Source: Zwartia vadi (lineage in GTDB: Bacteria > Pseudomonadota > Gammaproteobacteria > Burkholderiales > Burkholderiaceae_B). Taken from it: a stretch of DNA of 64,000 nucleotides. Both the position numbers and the translations under genes were made by a program. The stretch's first letter is position 1; each line of letters starts with the position of its first letter. The stretch lies in contig NZ_JAUHHE010000003.1 of assembly GCF_030410375.1 (NCBI RefSeq), forward strand, positions 1-64,000, given 5' to 3'. The notes beneath the pieces were generated by a model. It was not told the origin of the DNA. It made no database searches and saw nothing but the letters and a program-made list of their open reading frames with translations. Positions 54,036 to 61,082 of this stretch are shown here, piece by piece.

Positions 54036-55584
54036 GCCCCAAGCGCTTGGCGAGTTTGTGAAAATTACTTGTATCAATATCCAAACATCGAGCGGCCTTG
54101 GCCCAATTTCCATCTGACTGCGAGAGCGCTCGCCTGATGTGCTGTCGTTGAAACAGGTCAGTTGCCTGACGCAATGACAGTGCTTCGTTAGCCTGAGCGT
54201 CCTGCAAAATATCAATCAACTCCGAATCCATCACTCGTTGAGAATCAACCGAAATTTGGTTCGAATTTTCCAACATGAGCAACTCTGGCTCAAGTGTCAA
54301 AATCTCATCGCGACTGGCACCACGACTGACGGCGCGTAACGCCGCCCGACTGATCACATGCTCAAGCTCTCTGACATTGCCGGGCCAGTCATATCGACAC
54401 AAAGCAATTTCTGAACGCTCTGACAAGCGCAGACTGCGAAGACCCAGTCTCGAACGATTGATCTCAAGAAATCGGCCTGCGAGAATCAACACGTCTGTTT
54501 CACGTTCACGAAGAGGCGGGATATGAACAGGGTAAACAGAGAGTCGATGGTAGAGATCAGCCCTAAATCGCCCCGCCCTGACGCTCTCTTGCAGCTTGCG
54601 ATTCGTTGCAGAGACAAATCGCACATTCACTTTTCTGGGCATGTCTTCGCCGAGACGCTGCACCTCTCCGTTTTGTAATGTACGTAACAATTTAGCCTGG
54701 ATGGAAAGCGGTAATTCGCCCACCTCATCCAAAAACAAGGTCCCGCCTTCAGCTGCTTCGATACGACCAATGCGATCTGTCGTTGCTCCAGAAAAGCTTC
54801 CTTTACGGTGTCCGAATAACTCGCTCTCAGCTAAAGTCTCGGGCAAAGCGGCGCAATTGACTTGAACCAATGTGCCGCGGTGTCTAAGTGACTGACGATG
54901 TACGCGTTGTGCAAACAGGTCCTTACCGACACCAGTCTCGCCAAGCAACAAAATGGGAAGATCTGATTCTGCTGCGACATCGAGTTCGCGAAGCACGGCA
55001 AGAATCACAGCGCTTTGACCCAAAATTTCATCTGAAAAGCCCTGCATGGGACGCTCGATCAAATCGCTGCCTCTAAACAAGCGCAAACTTCGATTCTCTT
55101 CTTCGAGGCGCGACACGCGCACTGCGGCTTCAACAACCAAAGCAAAGGCACTCAGTCTTTCAATATCCGTGAGTTTGAACGACTTGCCTTCAAAGGCATC
55201 GAGTGTCAGCGCACCCCACAATATGCCTTCAAGATGGAGACTGATGCCCAAACAATCATGCACAGGCAGTGGTTGACCTAATTGGTCGTCGAGTAGACCA
55301 TCGTAGGGATCGGGCAGAGGATTACCCGGTACAAAATGAACGGGGGTTCGCGTGGACAAAATACTCGCCAGCCTTGGGTGCTGCGCGATCACGAAACGTC
55401 GACCGATCGCCTCCCGCGCCAGACCCTCGAAGGCGACTGGCGCGAGAGTATCGCCTTCAATTCGTAACAAACCGACTGCATGACAGTTGAATTGATCACG
55501 AATCACACGCACCATTCGCTGCGCACGCACGGCGCGAGGTAAATCTGCAATCATGTCCGTGATGAGAGAGAGCTCTGCATTCAT
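54022..55584 (-). CDS. norR: Nitric-oxide-responsive sigma-54 activator NorR
   Basis: A 520-residue bacterial enhancer-binding protein: N-terminal GAF domain (about residues 20-170, binds a mononuclear iron that senses NO), AAA+ domain (about 190-420; Walker A GETGVGKD, Walker B GTLFLDEVGE, arginine-finger region), and a C-terminal Fis-type helix-turn-helix. The sigma-54 contact loop reads GSFSGA where most activators have GAFTGA. The ATG at 55584 is chosen over a frame opening at 55629. The gene diverges from the RIC operon, and three NorR-type sites and a sigma-54 promoter lie between them. Confidence 0.88.
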   Translation of the reverse strand: MNAELSLITDMIADLPRAVRAQRMVRVIRDQFNCHAVGLLRIEGDTLAPVAFEGLAREAIGRRFVIAQHPRLASILSTRTPVHFVPGNPLPDPYDGLLDDQLGQPLPVHDCLGISLHLEGILWGALTLDAFEGKSFKLTDIERLSAFALVVEAAVRVSRLEEENRSLRLFRGSDLIERPMQGFSDEILGQSAVILAVLRELDVAAESDLPILLLGETGVGKDLFAQRVHRQSLRHRGTLVQVNCAALPETLAESELFGHRKGSFSGATTDRIGRIEAAEGGTLFLDEVGELPLSIQAKLLRTLQNGEVQRLGEDMPRKVNVRFVSATNRKLQESVRAGRFRADLYHRLSVYPVHIPPLRERETDVLILAGRFLEINRSRLGLRSLRLSERSEIALCRYDWPGNVRELEHVISRAALRAVSRGASRDEILTLEPELLMLENSNQISVDSQRVMDSELIDILQDAQANEALSLRQATDLFQRQHIRRALSQSDGNWAKAARCLDIDTSNFHKLAKRLGLKST

Positions 55585-55633
55585 CGCAATCAATGACCTA
55601 TAAAAACGATGGAATTGAAATAAAAACAATAGT

Positions 55634-55646
55634 GGTGATAATAACC
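55634..55646. promoter_or_regulatory. NorR binding site 1
   Basis: GGT-N7-ACC, the inverted repeat bound by NorR in Ralstonia eutropha. It lies 50 bases upstream of norR and 136 bases from the RIC start, so it could also serve autoregulation. Confidence 0.65.
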
Positions 55647-55653
55647 ATTTAAC

Positions 55654-55666
55654 GGTTTATTTAACC
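55654..55666. promoter_or_regulatory. NorR binding site 2
   Basis: A second exact GGT-N7-ACC, 20 bases (about two helix turns) from the first, as expected for tandem enhancer sites. Confidence 0.65.
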
Positions 55667-55678
55667 ATAATTTGTCAG

Positions 55679-55691
55679 TGTACTTTTAACC
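55679..55691. promoter_or_regulatory. NorR binding site 3, degenerate
   Basis: TGT-N7-ACC; one half matches the NorR site exactly and the other has one mismatch. Three sites are known to be needed in the Ralstonia case. Confidence 0.4.
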
Positions 55692-55731
55692 ATATTTATA
55701 TAAATTACAATGATTTCATATAGTTAAGATC

Positions 55732-55748
55732 TGGCATCGGAATTGCTT
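55732..55748 (+). promoter_or_regulatory. Sigma-54 promoter for the RIC operon
   Basis: TGGCATCGGAATTGCTT has GG and GC ten bases apart and fits the TGGCACG-N4-TTGCA pattern of sigma-54 promoters. It ends 33 bases before the RIC start and lies about 41-98 bases downstream of the NorR sites. Confidence 0.8.
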
Positions 55749-55781
55749 AAGAAAAGGAACACTCTTAATAAAGGAAATACC

Positions 55782-56480
55782 ATGACAGCACTACTTGATC
55801 GTTCTATCGGCTCAATTGCATGCGACGTTCCAGGTGCCACTCAAGTTTTTCATGAGAACAAACTCGATTTTTGCTGCGGTGGACATCGCAGCCTGCGAGA
55901 AACGCTCGAGCGCCGGAAAATCACAGATCCGCAGCCTATTATCGAGCGACTGACCACGCTCATGGCATCACAGGCCGATACTCACAACTCGCTTTGGACT
56001 GAGCAAAGCAATGATGCGCTTATTGACCATATATTGATGCGGTACCACCAACGGCACAGAGAGGAACTGCCTGAATTGATTCGACTCGCCAGGCGTGTCG
56101 AGCAAGTCCATGGCGAGCGTCAAGACTGTCCAAAGGGACTAGCTGACCATCTCTCGGACATGCAGCAAGAACTTGAAAGTCATATGATGAAGGAAGAGCA
56201 AATTCTCTTTCCGATGTTACGGCGCGTGTCGGCTTCGCAAGTCAGTGCGCCGATTTCAATGATGCGTTATGAACACGATCAACATGGCGAAGCGCTTGCG
56301 CGCATCGAGCATCTGACAAACGACATCACCGCTCCGGCAGATGCATGCAATACATGGCGAGCGTTATTCGCAGGTTTACGCCAGTTGAGGGAAGATTTAA
56401 TGCAGCACATTCATCTCGAGAACAATATTTTGTTCGCAAGTGATCGATCAAAGACTCAAACACAGGCTCAACTCGCGTGA
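55782..56480 (+). CDS. ytfE: RIC family iron-sulphur cluster repair protein (YtfE/NorA/ScdA)
   Basis: A 232-residue di-iron protein. The N-terminal ScdA domain has SIACDVPGATQVFHENKLDFCCGGHRSL with the conserved CCGG, and the hemerythrin-like domain supplies iron ligands in RYHQRHREELPEL, ESHMMKEEQILFP and YEHDQHGEAL, plus the final HIHLENNILF. RIC proteins repair iron-sulphur clusters damaged by NO, or bind NO. The AAAGGA ribosome site precedes the ATG at 55782. The gene is preceded by a NorR-controlled sigma-54 promoter and overlaps the next gene by four bases. Confidence 0.9.
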   Translation: MTALLDRSIGSIACDVPGATQVFHENKLDFCCGGHRSLRETLERRKITDPQPIIERLTTLMASQADTHNSLWTEQSNDALIDHILMRYHQRHREELPELIRLARRVEQVHGERQDCPKGLADHLSDMQQELESHMMKEEQILFPMLRRVSASQVSAPISMMRYEHDQHGEALARIEHLTNDITAPADACNTWRALFAGLRQLREDLMQHIHLENNILFASDRSKTQTQAQLA

Positions 56481-57040
56481 CGGACTTTTTTACTCCACAC
56501 AGTGCAGGCTTCGACTCGCCCATCGAGCTACTTGAAGCCTGCCATGAAAAAGTCAGACGATTCGCAAAACTCACTCAGAGAATTGCTCAGCATATCGAAA
56601 CAACGGGCATCGATAGCAAAACACGAGAGGCCGCCCAATCCGTCCTCAGATACTTCACTATCGCCGTCCCGCTGCATCATCAGGATGAAGAGGATGACCT
56701 TTTTCCTGCCCTCAAAAGCTTATCTCCTGCAACGATTGGTGAAGAAGCATTTAAGAACCTCAACAACAGCATTCAAGAGCTTGAAGCGGAGCATGAAACG
56801 CTAGGTCGCTTGTGGCGTGAAATAGAAAACTGGCTCAAAGTTATCGCGGGAAATAATACGAGCACACCACCAAAATGTCTGAATGAATTTACAGAAAAAT
56901 ACATTCAACATGCCGATCTTGAAGAACAGACCCTATATCCACACGCCCGTTTGCTTGCTCCAGAGACACTTAGCAGACTCGGTTTAAAGATGGCCGAGCG
57001 CAGAGGGCACAGAATGCTTGACCTCAATCAAGCAATTTGA
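56477..57040 (+). CDS. Hemerythrin-domain protein
   Basis: A 187-residue hemerythrin-like protein with di-iron ligands in LLEACHEKVRRF, VPLHHQDEEDDLFP, LEAEHETLGRLW and the C-terminal YIQHADLEEQTLYPHA. GTG start at 56477 overlaps the RIC stop as GTGA, so it is translated with it. In R. eutropha the NorR target following norA is norB, the nitric oxide reductase. Here a hemerythrin protein takes that place. A role in binding O2 or NO or guarding against nitrosative stress is inferred. Confidence 0.82.
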   Translation: MTDFFTPHSAGFDSPIELLEACHEKVRRFAKLTQRIAQHIETTGIDSKTREAAQSVLRYFTIAVPLHHQDEEDDLFPALKSLSPATIGEEAFKNLNNSIQELEAEHETLGRLWREIENWLKVIAGNNTSTPPKCLNEFTEKYIQHADLEEQTLYPHARLLAPETLSRLGLKMAERRGHRMLDLNQAI

Positions 57041-57076
57041 AAGATGTTCTAAAAAGCTCTGCCCCTCTCACAAAAA

Positions 57077-57092
57077 ACACAATATGTAGTGT
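57077..57092. promoter_or_regulatory. NrdR box 1
   Basis: ACACAATATGTAGTGT matches the NrdR consensus ACACWATATATWGTGT except at one or two central bases. It is 36 bases before nrdD. Confidence 0.75.
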
Positions 57093-57108
57093 TAGGATTC
57101 ATCAAACA

Positions 57109-57124
57109 ACACAACATAGGGTGT
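57109..57124. promoter_or_regulatory. NrdR box 2
   Basis: ACACAACATAGGGTGT, with perfect ACAC/GTGT ends and a degenerate centre. It begins 32 bases after box 1, the usual spacing for tandem NrdR sites. It covers the ribosome site AGGG at 57118-57121. Confidence 0.65.
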
Positions 57125-57127
57125 CAA

Positions 57128-58858
57128 ATGAATCCCTCAATCACCACACCATTTCCCATCAGTATCAATGTTGAACAAGCGATGGAAGAGTATCTCGAGC
57201 AACGCGACTGGCGCGTCAATGCCAACGCCAATCAGGGATACAGTCTGGGCGGCCTGATTCTGAACGTCGCGGGCAAAGTCACAGCAAACTACTGGCTGTC
57301 ACATATTTTCAGTCCCGAGTCGGGTGCCGCACACCGCAATGGCGATCTCCACATACACGATCTGGATATGCTTTCAGGGTACTGCGCAGGCTGGTCACTG
57401 CGCCAACTACTCAGAGAGGGATTCAACGGCGTGCCAGGAAAAGTTGAAGCCTCGCCCGCAAGGCACATGTCTGCCGCAATTGGTCAGATTGTTAATTTTC
57501 TGGGCACGCTCCAAAATGAATGGGCTGGCGCGCAAGCCTTCAGTTCCTTTGATACCTATATGGCGCCGTTCATACGCAAAGATGAAATGACGTATCGACA
57601 AGTCAGGCAATGCATGCAGGAGCTGATCTACAACCTGAACGTTCCGAGCCGCTGGGGGACGCAAACTCCTTTCACCAACCTCACCTTTGACTGGACATGT
57701 CCGGCAGATCTCAAAGAGCAAATCCCCTATGTAGGTGGTATTGAGATGCCCTTTTCTTATGGTGATTTGCAAGAAGAAATGGATATGATCAACCGTGCCT
57801 ATATCGATGTGATGATGGCCGGAGACGCGCTAGGTCGAGCTTTTACCTTTCCCATCCCCACCTACAACATCACTCAAGATTTCCCCTGGGAACATCCAAA
57901 TACCACTCCGCTCTTTGAAATGACGGCCAAGTACGGTTTACCGTACTTTCAAAACTTCCTGAATTCAGATCTTGAGCCTCATATGGTGCGTTCAATGTGC
58001 TGCCGTCTTCAACTCGATCTGCGCGAACTGCTCAAGCGAGGTAATGGACTCTTTGGTTCAGCCGAACAAACGGGCAGCGTGGGCGTGGTCACGATCAACT
58101 GCGCAAGGCTGGGATATCTCTTTGCAGGAGACGAAGACGCACTGATGGCTCGCCTGGACGAACTCTTGAACATGGGATGTGATGTTTTAGAACGCAAAAG
58201 AACAACGGTTCAAAAGTACATAGATGAAGGACTCTATCCTTATACAAAACGTTATCTGGGGACATTAAGAAATCACTTCAGCACGCTGGGGATCAATGGT
58301 CTAAACGAGATGCTCAGAAACTTCAGTCACGACGACTTTGATATTTCCTCGCCCAAAGGTCAAGATTTTGCCCTGCGATGCCTGGACCACGTCAGAACTC
58401 GGATGACTGAGTTTCAAGAAACGACCGGTCATCTTTATAACCTCGAGGCCACCCCTGCAGAAGGCACAACCTACCGTTTCGCAAAGGAGGACAAGAAGCG
58501 CTGGCCCGATATTTTGCAAGCAGGCACTCAGGACCAGCCCTACTACACCAACTCCAGTCAACTTCCTGTTGGCTATACAGACGATCCATTTGAGGCACTC
58601 AGTTTGCAAGAGAGCTTGCAATCGAAGTACACAGGAGGAACTGTTCTTCATCTCTACATGAATGATGCGATATCAAGCGCACAAGCCTGCAAACAACTCG
58701 TCAGACGTGCTTTGAGCAACTTCAGAGTGCCTTACCTGACTATCACACCCACATTTTCAATCTGTCCTAAACACGGATATTTATCCGGACATCATGAGTT
58801 TTGTCCAACGTGCGATATGGAGATCATCGTCCGGGAAGCACATTCTCAAGCAGCCTAA
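57128..58858 (+). CDS. nrdD: Class III ribonucleotide reductase catalytic subunit lacking its glycyl-radical domain
   Basis: A 576-residue anaerobic ribonucleoside-triphosphate reductase core. It starts directly in the catalytic barrel, without the N-terminal ATP-cone of about 100 residues found in E. coli NrdD. Active-site cysteines are seen: Cys86 in SGYCAGWS and the radical-site Cys291 or Cys292 in MCCRLQLD. The C-terminal zinc site keeps Cys546, His549, Cys559 and Cys562 (CPKH...CPTC). The protein then ends at a TAA. The glycyl-radical loop, essential in every NrdD, is absent and is encoded by the next small ORF. Tandem NrdR boxes precede it. AGGG lies six bases before the ATG. Confidence 0.9.
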   Translation: MNPSITTPFPISINVEQAMEEYLEQRDWRVNANANQGYSLGGLILNVAGKVTANYWLSHIFSPESGAAHRNGDLHIHDLDMLSGYCAGWSLRQLLREGFNGVPGKVEASPARHMSAAIGQIVNFLGTLQNEWAGAQAFSSFDTYMAPFIRKDEMTYRQVRQCMQELIYNLNVPSRWGTQTPFTNLTFDWTCPADLKEQIPYVGGIEMPFSYGDLQEEMDMINRAYIDVMMAGDALGRAFTFPIPTYNITQDFPWEHPNTTPLFEMTAKYGLPYFQNFLNSDLEPHMVRSMCCRLQLDLRELLKRGNGLFGSAEQTGSVGVVTINCARLGYLFAGDEDALMARLDELLNMGCDVLERKRTTVQKYIDEGLYPYTKRYLGTLRNHFSTLGINGLNEMLRNFSHDDFDISSPKGQDFALRCLDHVRTRMTEFQETTGHLYNLEATPAEGTTYRFAKEDKKRWPDILQAGTQDQPYYTNSSQLPVGYTDDPFEALSLQESLQSKYTGGTVLHLYMNDAISSAQACKQLVRRALSNFRVPYLTITPTFSICPKHGYLSGHHEFCPTCDMEIIVREAHSQAA

Positions 58859-58876
58859 CTAAAGGAGTATTCAATC

Positions 58877-59059
58877 ATGGTACCAAACACCACCCCGCCA
58901 ATGATGCATAAAAATACCTTGCCGCCCGACCATCAAAGAACACGTTGCGAAGTCTGGACACGTGTCATGGGCTATCACCGTCCGGTGAGCTCGTTCAACA
59001 TCGGGAAAAAAGGCGAATTCAATGAACGTAAGTTCTTCAGTGAATTTAACAAAGCATGA
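58877..59059 (+). CDS. Stand-alone glycyl-radical domain of NrdD
   Basis: A 60-residue protein with the glycyl-radical loop of class III ribonucleotide reductase: CEVWTRVMGYHRP with radical Gly32, followed by SFNIGKKGEFNERKFF, the conserved C-terminal end of NrdD. A strong ribosome site (AAAGGAG at 58861-58867) lies nine bases before its ATG. It is in the same frame as the preceding nrdD gene and separated by one TAA and six codons. The NrdG start (59022) lies inside its end. It should be activated by NrdG and join the larger subunit, much as the YfiD/GrcA protein does for pyruvate formate-lyase. The function is inferred from sequence. Confidence 0.82.
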   Translation: MVPNTTPPMMHKNTLPPDHQRTRCEVWTRVMGYHRPVSSFNIGKKGEFNERKFFSEFNKA

Positions 59060-59726
59060 AAGAAACGGGCCCTCTATCGGAGGCTTCACCGCCTTTTCGA
59101 CCGTAGACTGGCCAGGGAAACTTGCGAGTACCATCTTTGTCTCGGGTTGCCCCTGGCGGTGCCACTACTGTCATAATCCTCACCTCCAAAAGCGCTACCA
59201 AGGTGAGTCCTGGCCTGACATACTCTCCTTTCTGAAGTCTCGCGTCAATTGTCTGGACGGTGTTGTCCTGTCTGGCGGCGAACCCCTCAGCGATCCGTTT
59301 TATGAACAGATGACTGACGACATCCGCCAGCAAGGATTTGAGCTCGCACTACACACGGCGGGGATGTATCCGGGACGTCTGGAAAAAATTCTTCACTGTA
59401 TTGAATGGGTCGCACTAGACATAAAAACGACTCAGCGACGCTATGAAAAACTGACAGGGCAAGCCAAGAGCTTTCAGCAAACGGCAAAATCTCTCGAGAT
59501 ATTATTGTCATGGGACGGAAATTTTGAATGCAGAACAACATGGTCGCCTGAATGGCTGCCTGAAAATGAATTACTTGATTTAGCGCAAGACTTATCTCGC
59601 CAAGGTGTGAGGGAATATGCCATACAGCGTTTCAGAGCCCCGGGAGCGCACACAAGCCATGTTTCACTCAGTCCTCGCTCTCTCAGTCATTTGAAGGATC
59701 TGTTTGAAACCTTTTCTTATAGGTGA
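59022..59726 (+). CDS. nrdG: Anaerobic ribonucleotide reductase activating enzyme (radical SAM)
   Basis: A 234-residue radical-SAM protein that makes the glycyl radical on NrdD. The cluster motif is C-x3-C-x2-C at Cys43, Cys47 and Cys50 in SGCPWRCHYCHNPH. The glycine-rich SAM motif SGGEPL follows. The ATG at 59022 overlaps the end of the small glycyl-radical gene by 38 bases; a GTG seven codons on is an alternative. The overlap shows translational coupling. Its real substrate is presumably the separate 60-residue protein, not the large subunit. Confidence 0.88.
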   Translation: MNVSSSVNLTKHERNGPSIGGFTAFSTVDWPGKLASTIFVSGCPWRCHYCHNPHLQKRYQGESWPDILSFLKSRVNCLDGVVLSGGEPLSDPFYEQMTDDIRQQGFELALHTAGMYPGRLEKILHCIEWVALDIKTTQRRYEKLTGQAKSFQQTAKSLEILLSWDGNFECRTTWSPEWLPENELLDLAQDLSRQGVREYAIQRFRAPGAHTSHVSLSPRSLSHLKDLFETFSYR

Positions 59727-59730
59727 GGAA

Positions 59731-60525
59731 ATGGGACAACAGATATCACTTGATCAGCTGCTCAAACACATACCGCTTGTTGAAGCAATCAGCTGCAAAG
59801 AAAGGCAATACCTGGCAGATGCCTCAAAACTTGTCCGACAGCCTAAAGGCAGCCATGTTTTCAAACGTGGGGATCGAGCGACAGGTCTTTACGTTGTGAT
59901 CACAGGACAAATAAAAATCGTGATTCCTGGTGTTCAGGAGCATGACAAAGTGATTGAATTTTTTCGGGCAGGCCAACACTTCGGCGAAGCCGTCATGTTT
60001 CTAGATCACCCGTACCTGATCGATGCGCAGGCGCTAGAAGATACGCTTCTCGTTTTGATCGGACGCGATGCCCTTTTGAGTGTCATGGCCTCGAATGCGC
60101 TCTTCATGAAGAAAATATTGGATGGGCTGGCATTGCGATTTGAAACATTACTACACGATATCGAAGTTGTGAACCTACCCTCTGCTGCAGCTCGAGTGGC
60201 CGACTACCTGCTTCGAAACTCGACTATGCATCATGAGATCGATCTGTCTATTCCTAAAAGAACGATCGCATCAAAGCTCGGGTTACAGCCCGAGACGTTT
60301 TCCAGAGCCTTGCATCAACTCAGTGACGAGAAATGCATCGTAGTGGACAAGGCAAAGATCACCATCATCAATCGCGAAGCTCTTATGCGCCATGCGCCTC
60401 AGCTTGACATGGCAGACAAGATACTCAGTGTTGAACACCAAAGCCTCTCTCAACAGCATAAATCGCTGCCTGTACCCGATTGGTCAAACCCAGTTTCTTT
60501 AAAATACTCTGAATGTGGATTTTGA
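59731..60525 (+). CDS. Crp/Fnr-family regulator, Dnr-like
   Basis: A 264-residue Crp/Fnr regulator: cyclic-nucleotide-like sensor barrel (about residues 20-125), a long dimerisation helix and a winged helix-turn-helix (RTIASKLGLQPETFSRALHQL) with E-x-x-S-R of the Fnr/Dnr DNA-recognition type. It lacks the N-terminal cysteine cluster of Fnr and has only isolated cysteines, so a haem- or NO-sensing Dnr role is more likely than oxygen sensing. A strong ribosome site (AGGTGAGGA) supports the ATG at 59731. The C-terminal end of about 34 residues overlaps narL antisense by 101 bases. Confidence 0.8.
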   Translation: MGQQISLDQLLKHIPLVEAISCKERQYLADASKLVRQPKGSHVFKRGDRATGLYVVITGQIKIVIPGVQEHDKVIEFFRAGQHFGEAVMFLDHPYLIDAQALEDTLLVLIGRDALLSVMASNALFMKKILDGLALRFETLLHDIEVVNLPSAAARVADYLLRNSTMHHEIDLSIPKRTIASKLGLQPETFSRALHQLSDEKCIVVDKAKITIINREALMRHAPQLDMADKILSVEHQSLSQQHKSLPVPDWSNPVSLKYSECGF

Positions 60526-61078
60526 CTGTACTTTCGGCCAAATTCAGTTCGCGGGCAATTTCCTTGTTACTTAAACCAGAGGCAAGCTGGGCAAGGATAT
60601 CCCCTTCCCTAGGAGTAAGCTTGCTTGTTTCGGAAGGTGTCGGTTCGTACCCTCTACGCAAATTAGCCACGAGTTTCGCAGTCATTTCATTGGAAATAAC
60701 AGAATCACCTTGCATGGCGCGTCTTATCGCCCCGAGAAAAAAATCCGCATCAATATTTTTAAGCAGATAGCCAACAGCGCCATTTTTCAGAGCAGTCGTG
60801 AGGTCCTCCCCCTCCTCGGAGACCGTCAAAAGAATAATGCGGCATGCGGGCACCTCCTCTTGAATAAGTTTGATCGCGTCAAGGCCAGAAAGCCCGGGCA
60901 TATGCAGATCAAGCAAGACCACATCTGGTTGTAACGCTTTCGCACGCTTGACACCTTCAATACCGTCGGAAGCCTCTCCAACGACATCAAAATCATCATG
61001 CCTTTGCAACAACAACTTGATGCCGCTGCGAAATAGCGCATGATCGTCAACAAGCAAAACTCTAATGGGAGAGATCAT
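60425..61078 (-). CDS. narL: NarL-type response regulator
   Basis: A 217-residue response regulator with phospho-acceptor Asp57 in VLLDLHMPG, the Thr in LLTVSEEG, the Lys in GYLLKNI, and a LuxR/FixJ helix-turn-helix near the C-terminus (LTPREGDILAQLASGLSNKEIARELNLAESTVKIHIQSILKKLG). It follows the narX kinase at one or two bases, the usual NarX-NarL pair for nitrate and nitrite control. The start is ATG at 61078, or GTG one codon upstream. Its 3' end runs antisense to the Dnr-like gene. Confidence 0.88.
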   Translation of the reverse strand: MISPIRVLLVDDHALFRSGIKLLLQRHDDFDVVGEASDGIEGVKRAKALQPDVVLLDLHMPGLSGLDAIKLIQEEVPACRIILLTVSEEGEDLTTALKNGAVGYLLKNIDADFFLGAIRRAMQGDSVISNEMTAKLVANLRRGYEPTPSETSKLTPREGDILAQLASGLSNKEIARELNLAESTVKIHIQSILKKLGLTNRVQAAIYAVERGFGVQH

Positions 61079-61082
61079 CACA

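Noticed and set aside
57092..57105. TTAGG-N4-ATCAA as an Fnr/Dnr box before nrdD
   Set aside because: Only one half matches TTGAT-N4-ATCAA; it lies between the NrdR boxes and is too weak to list.
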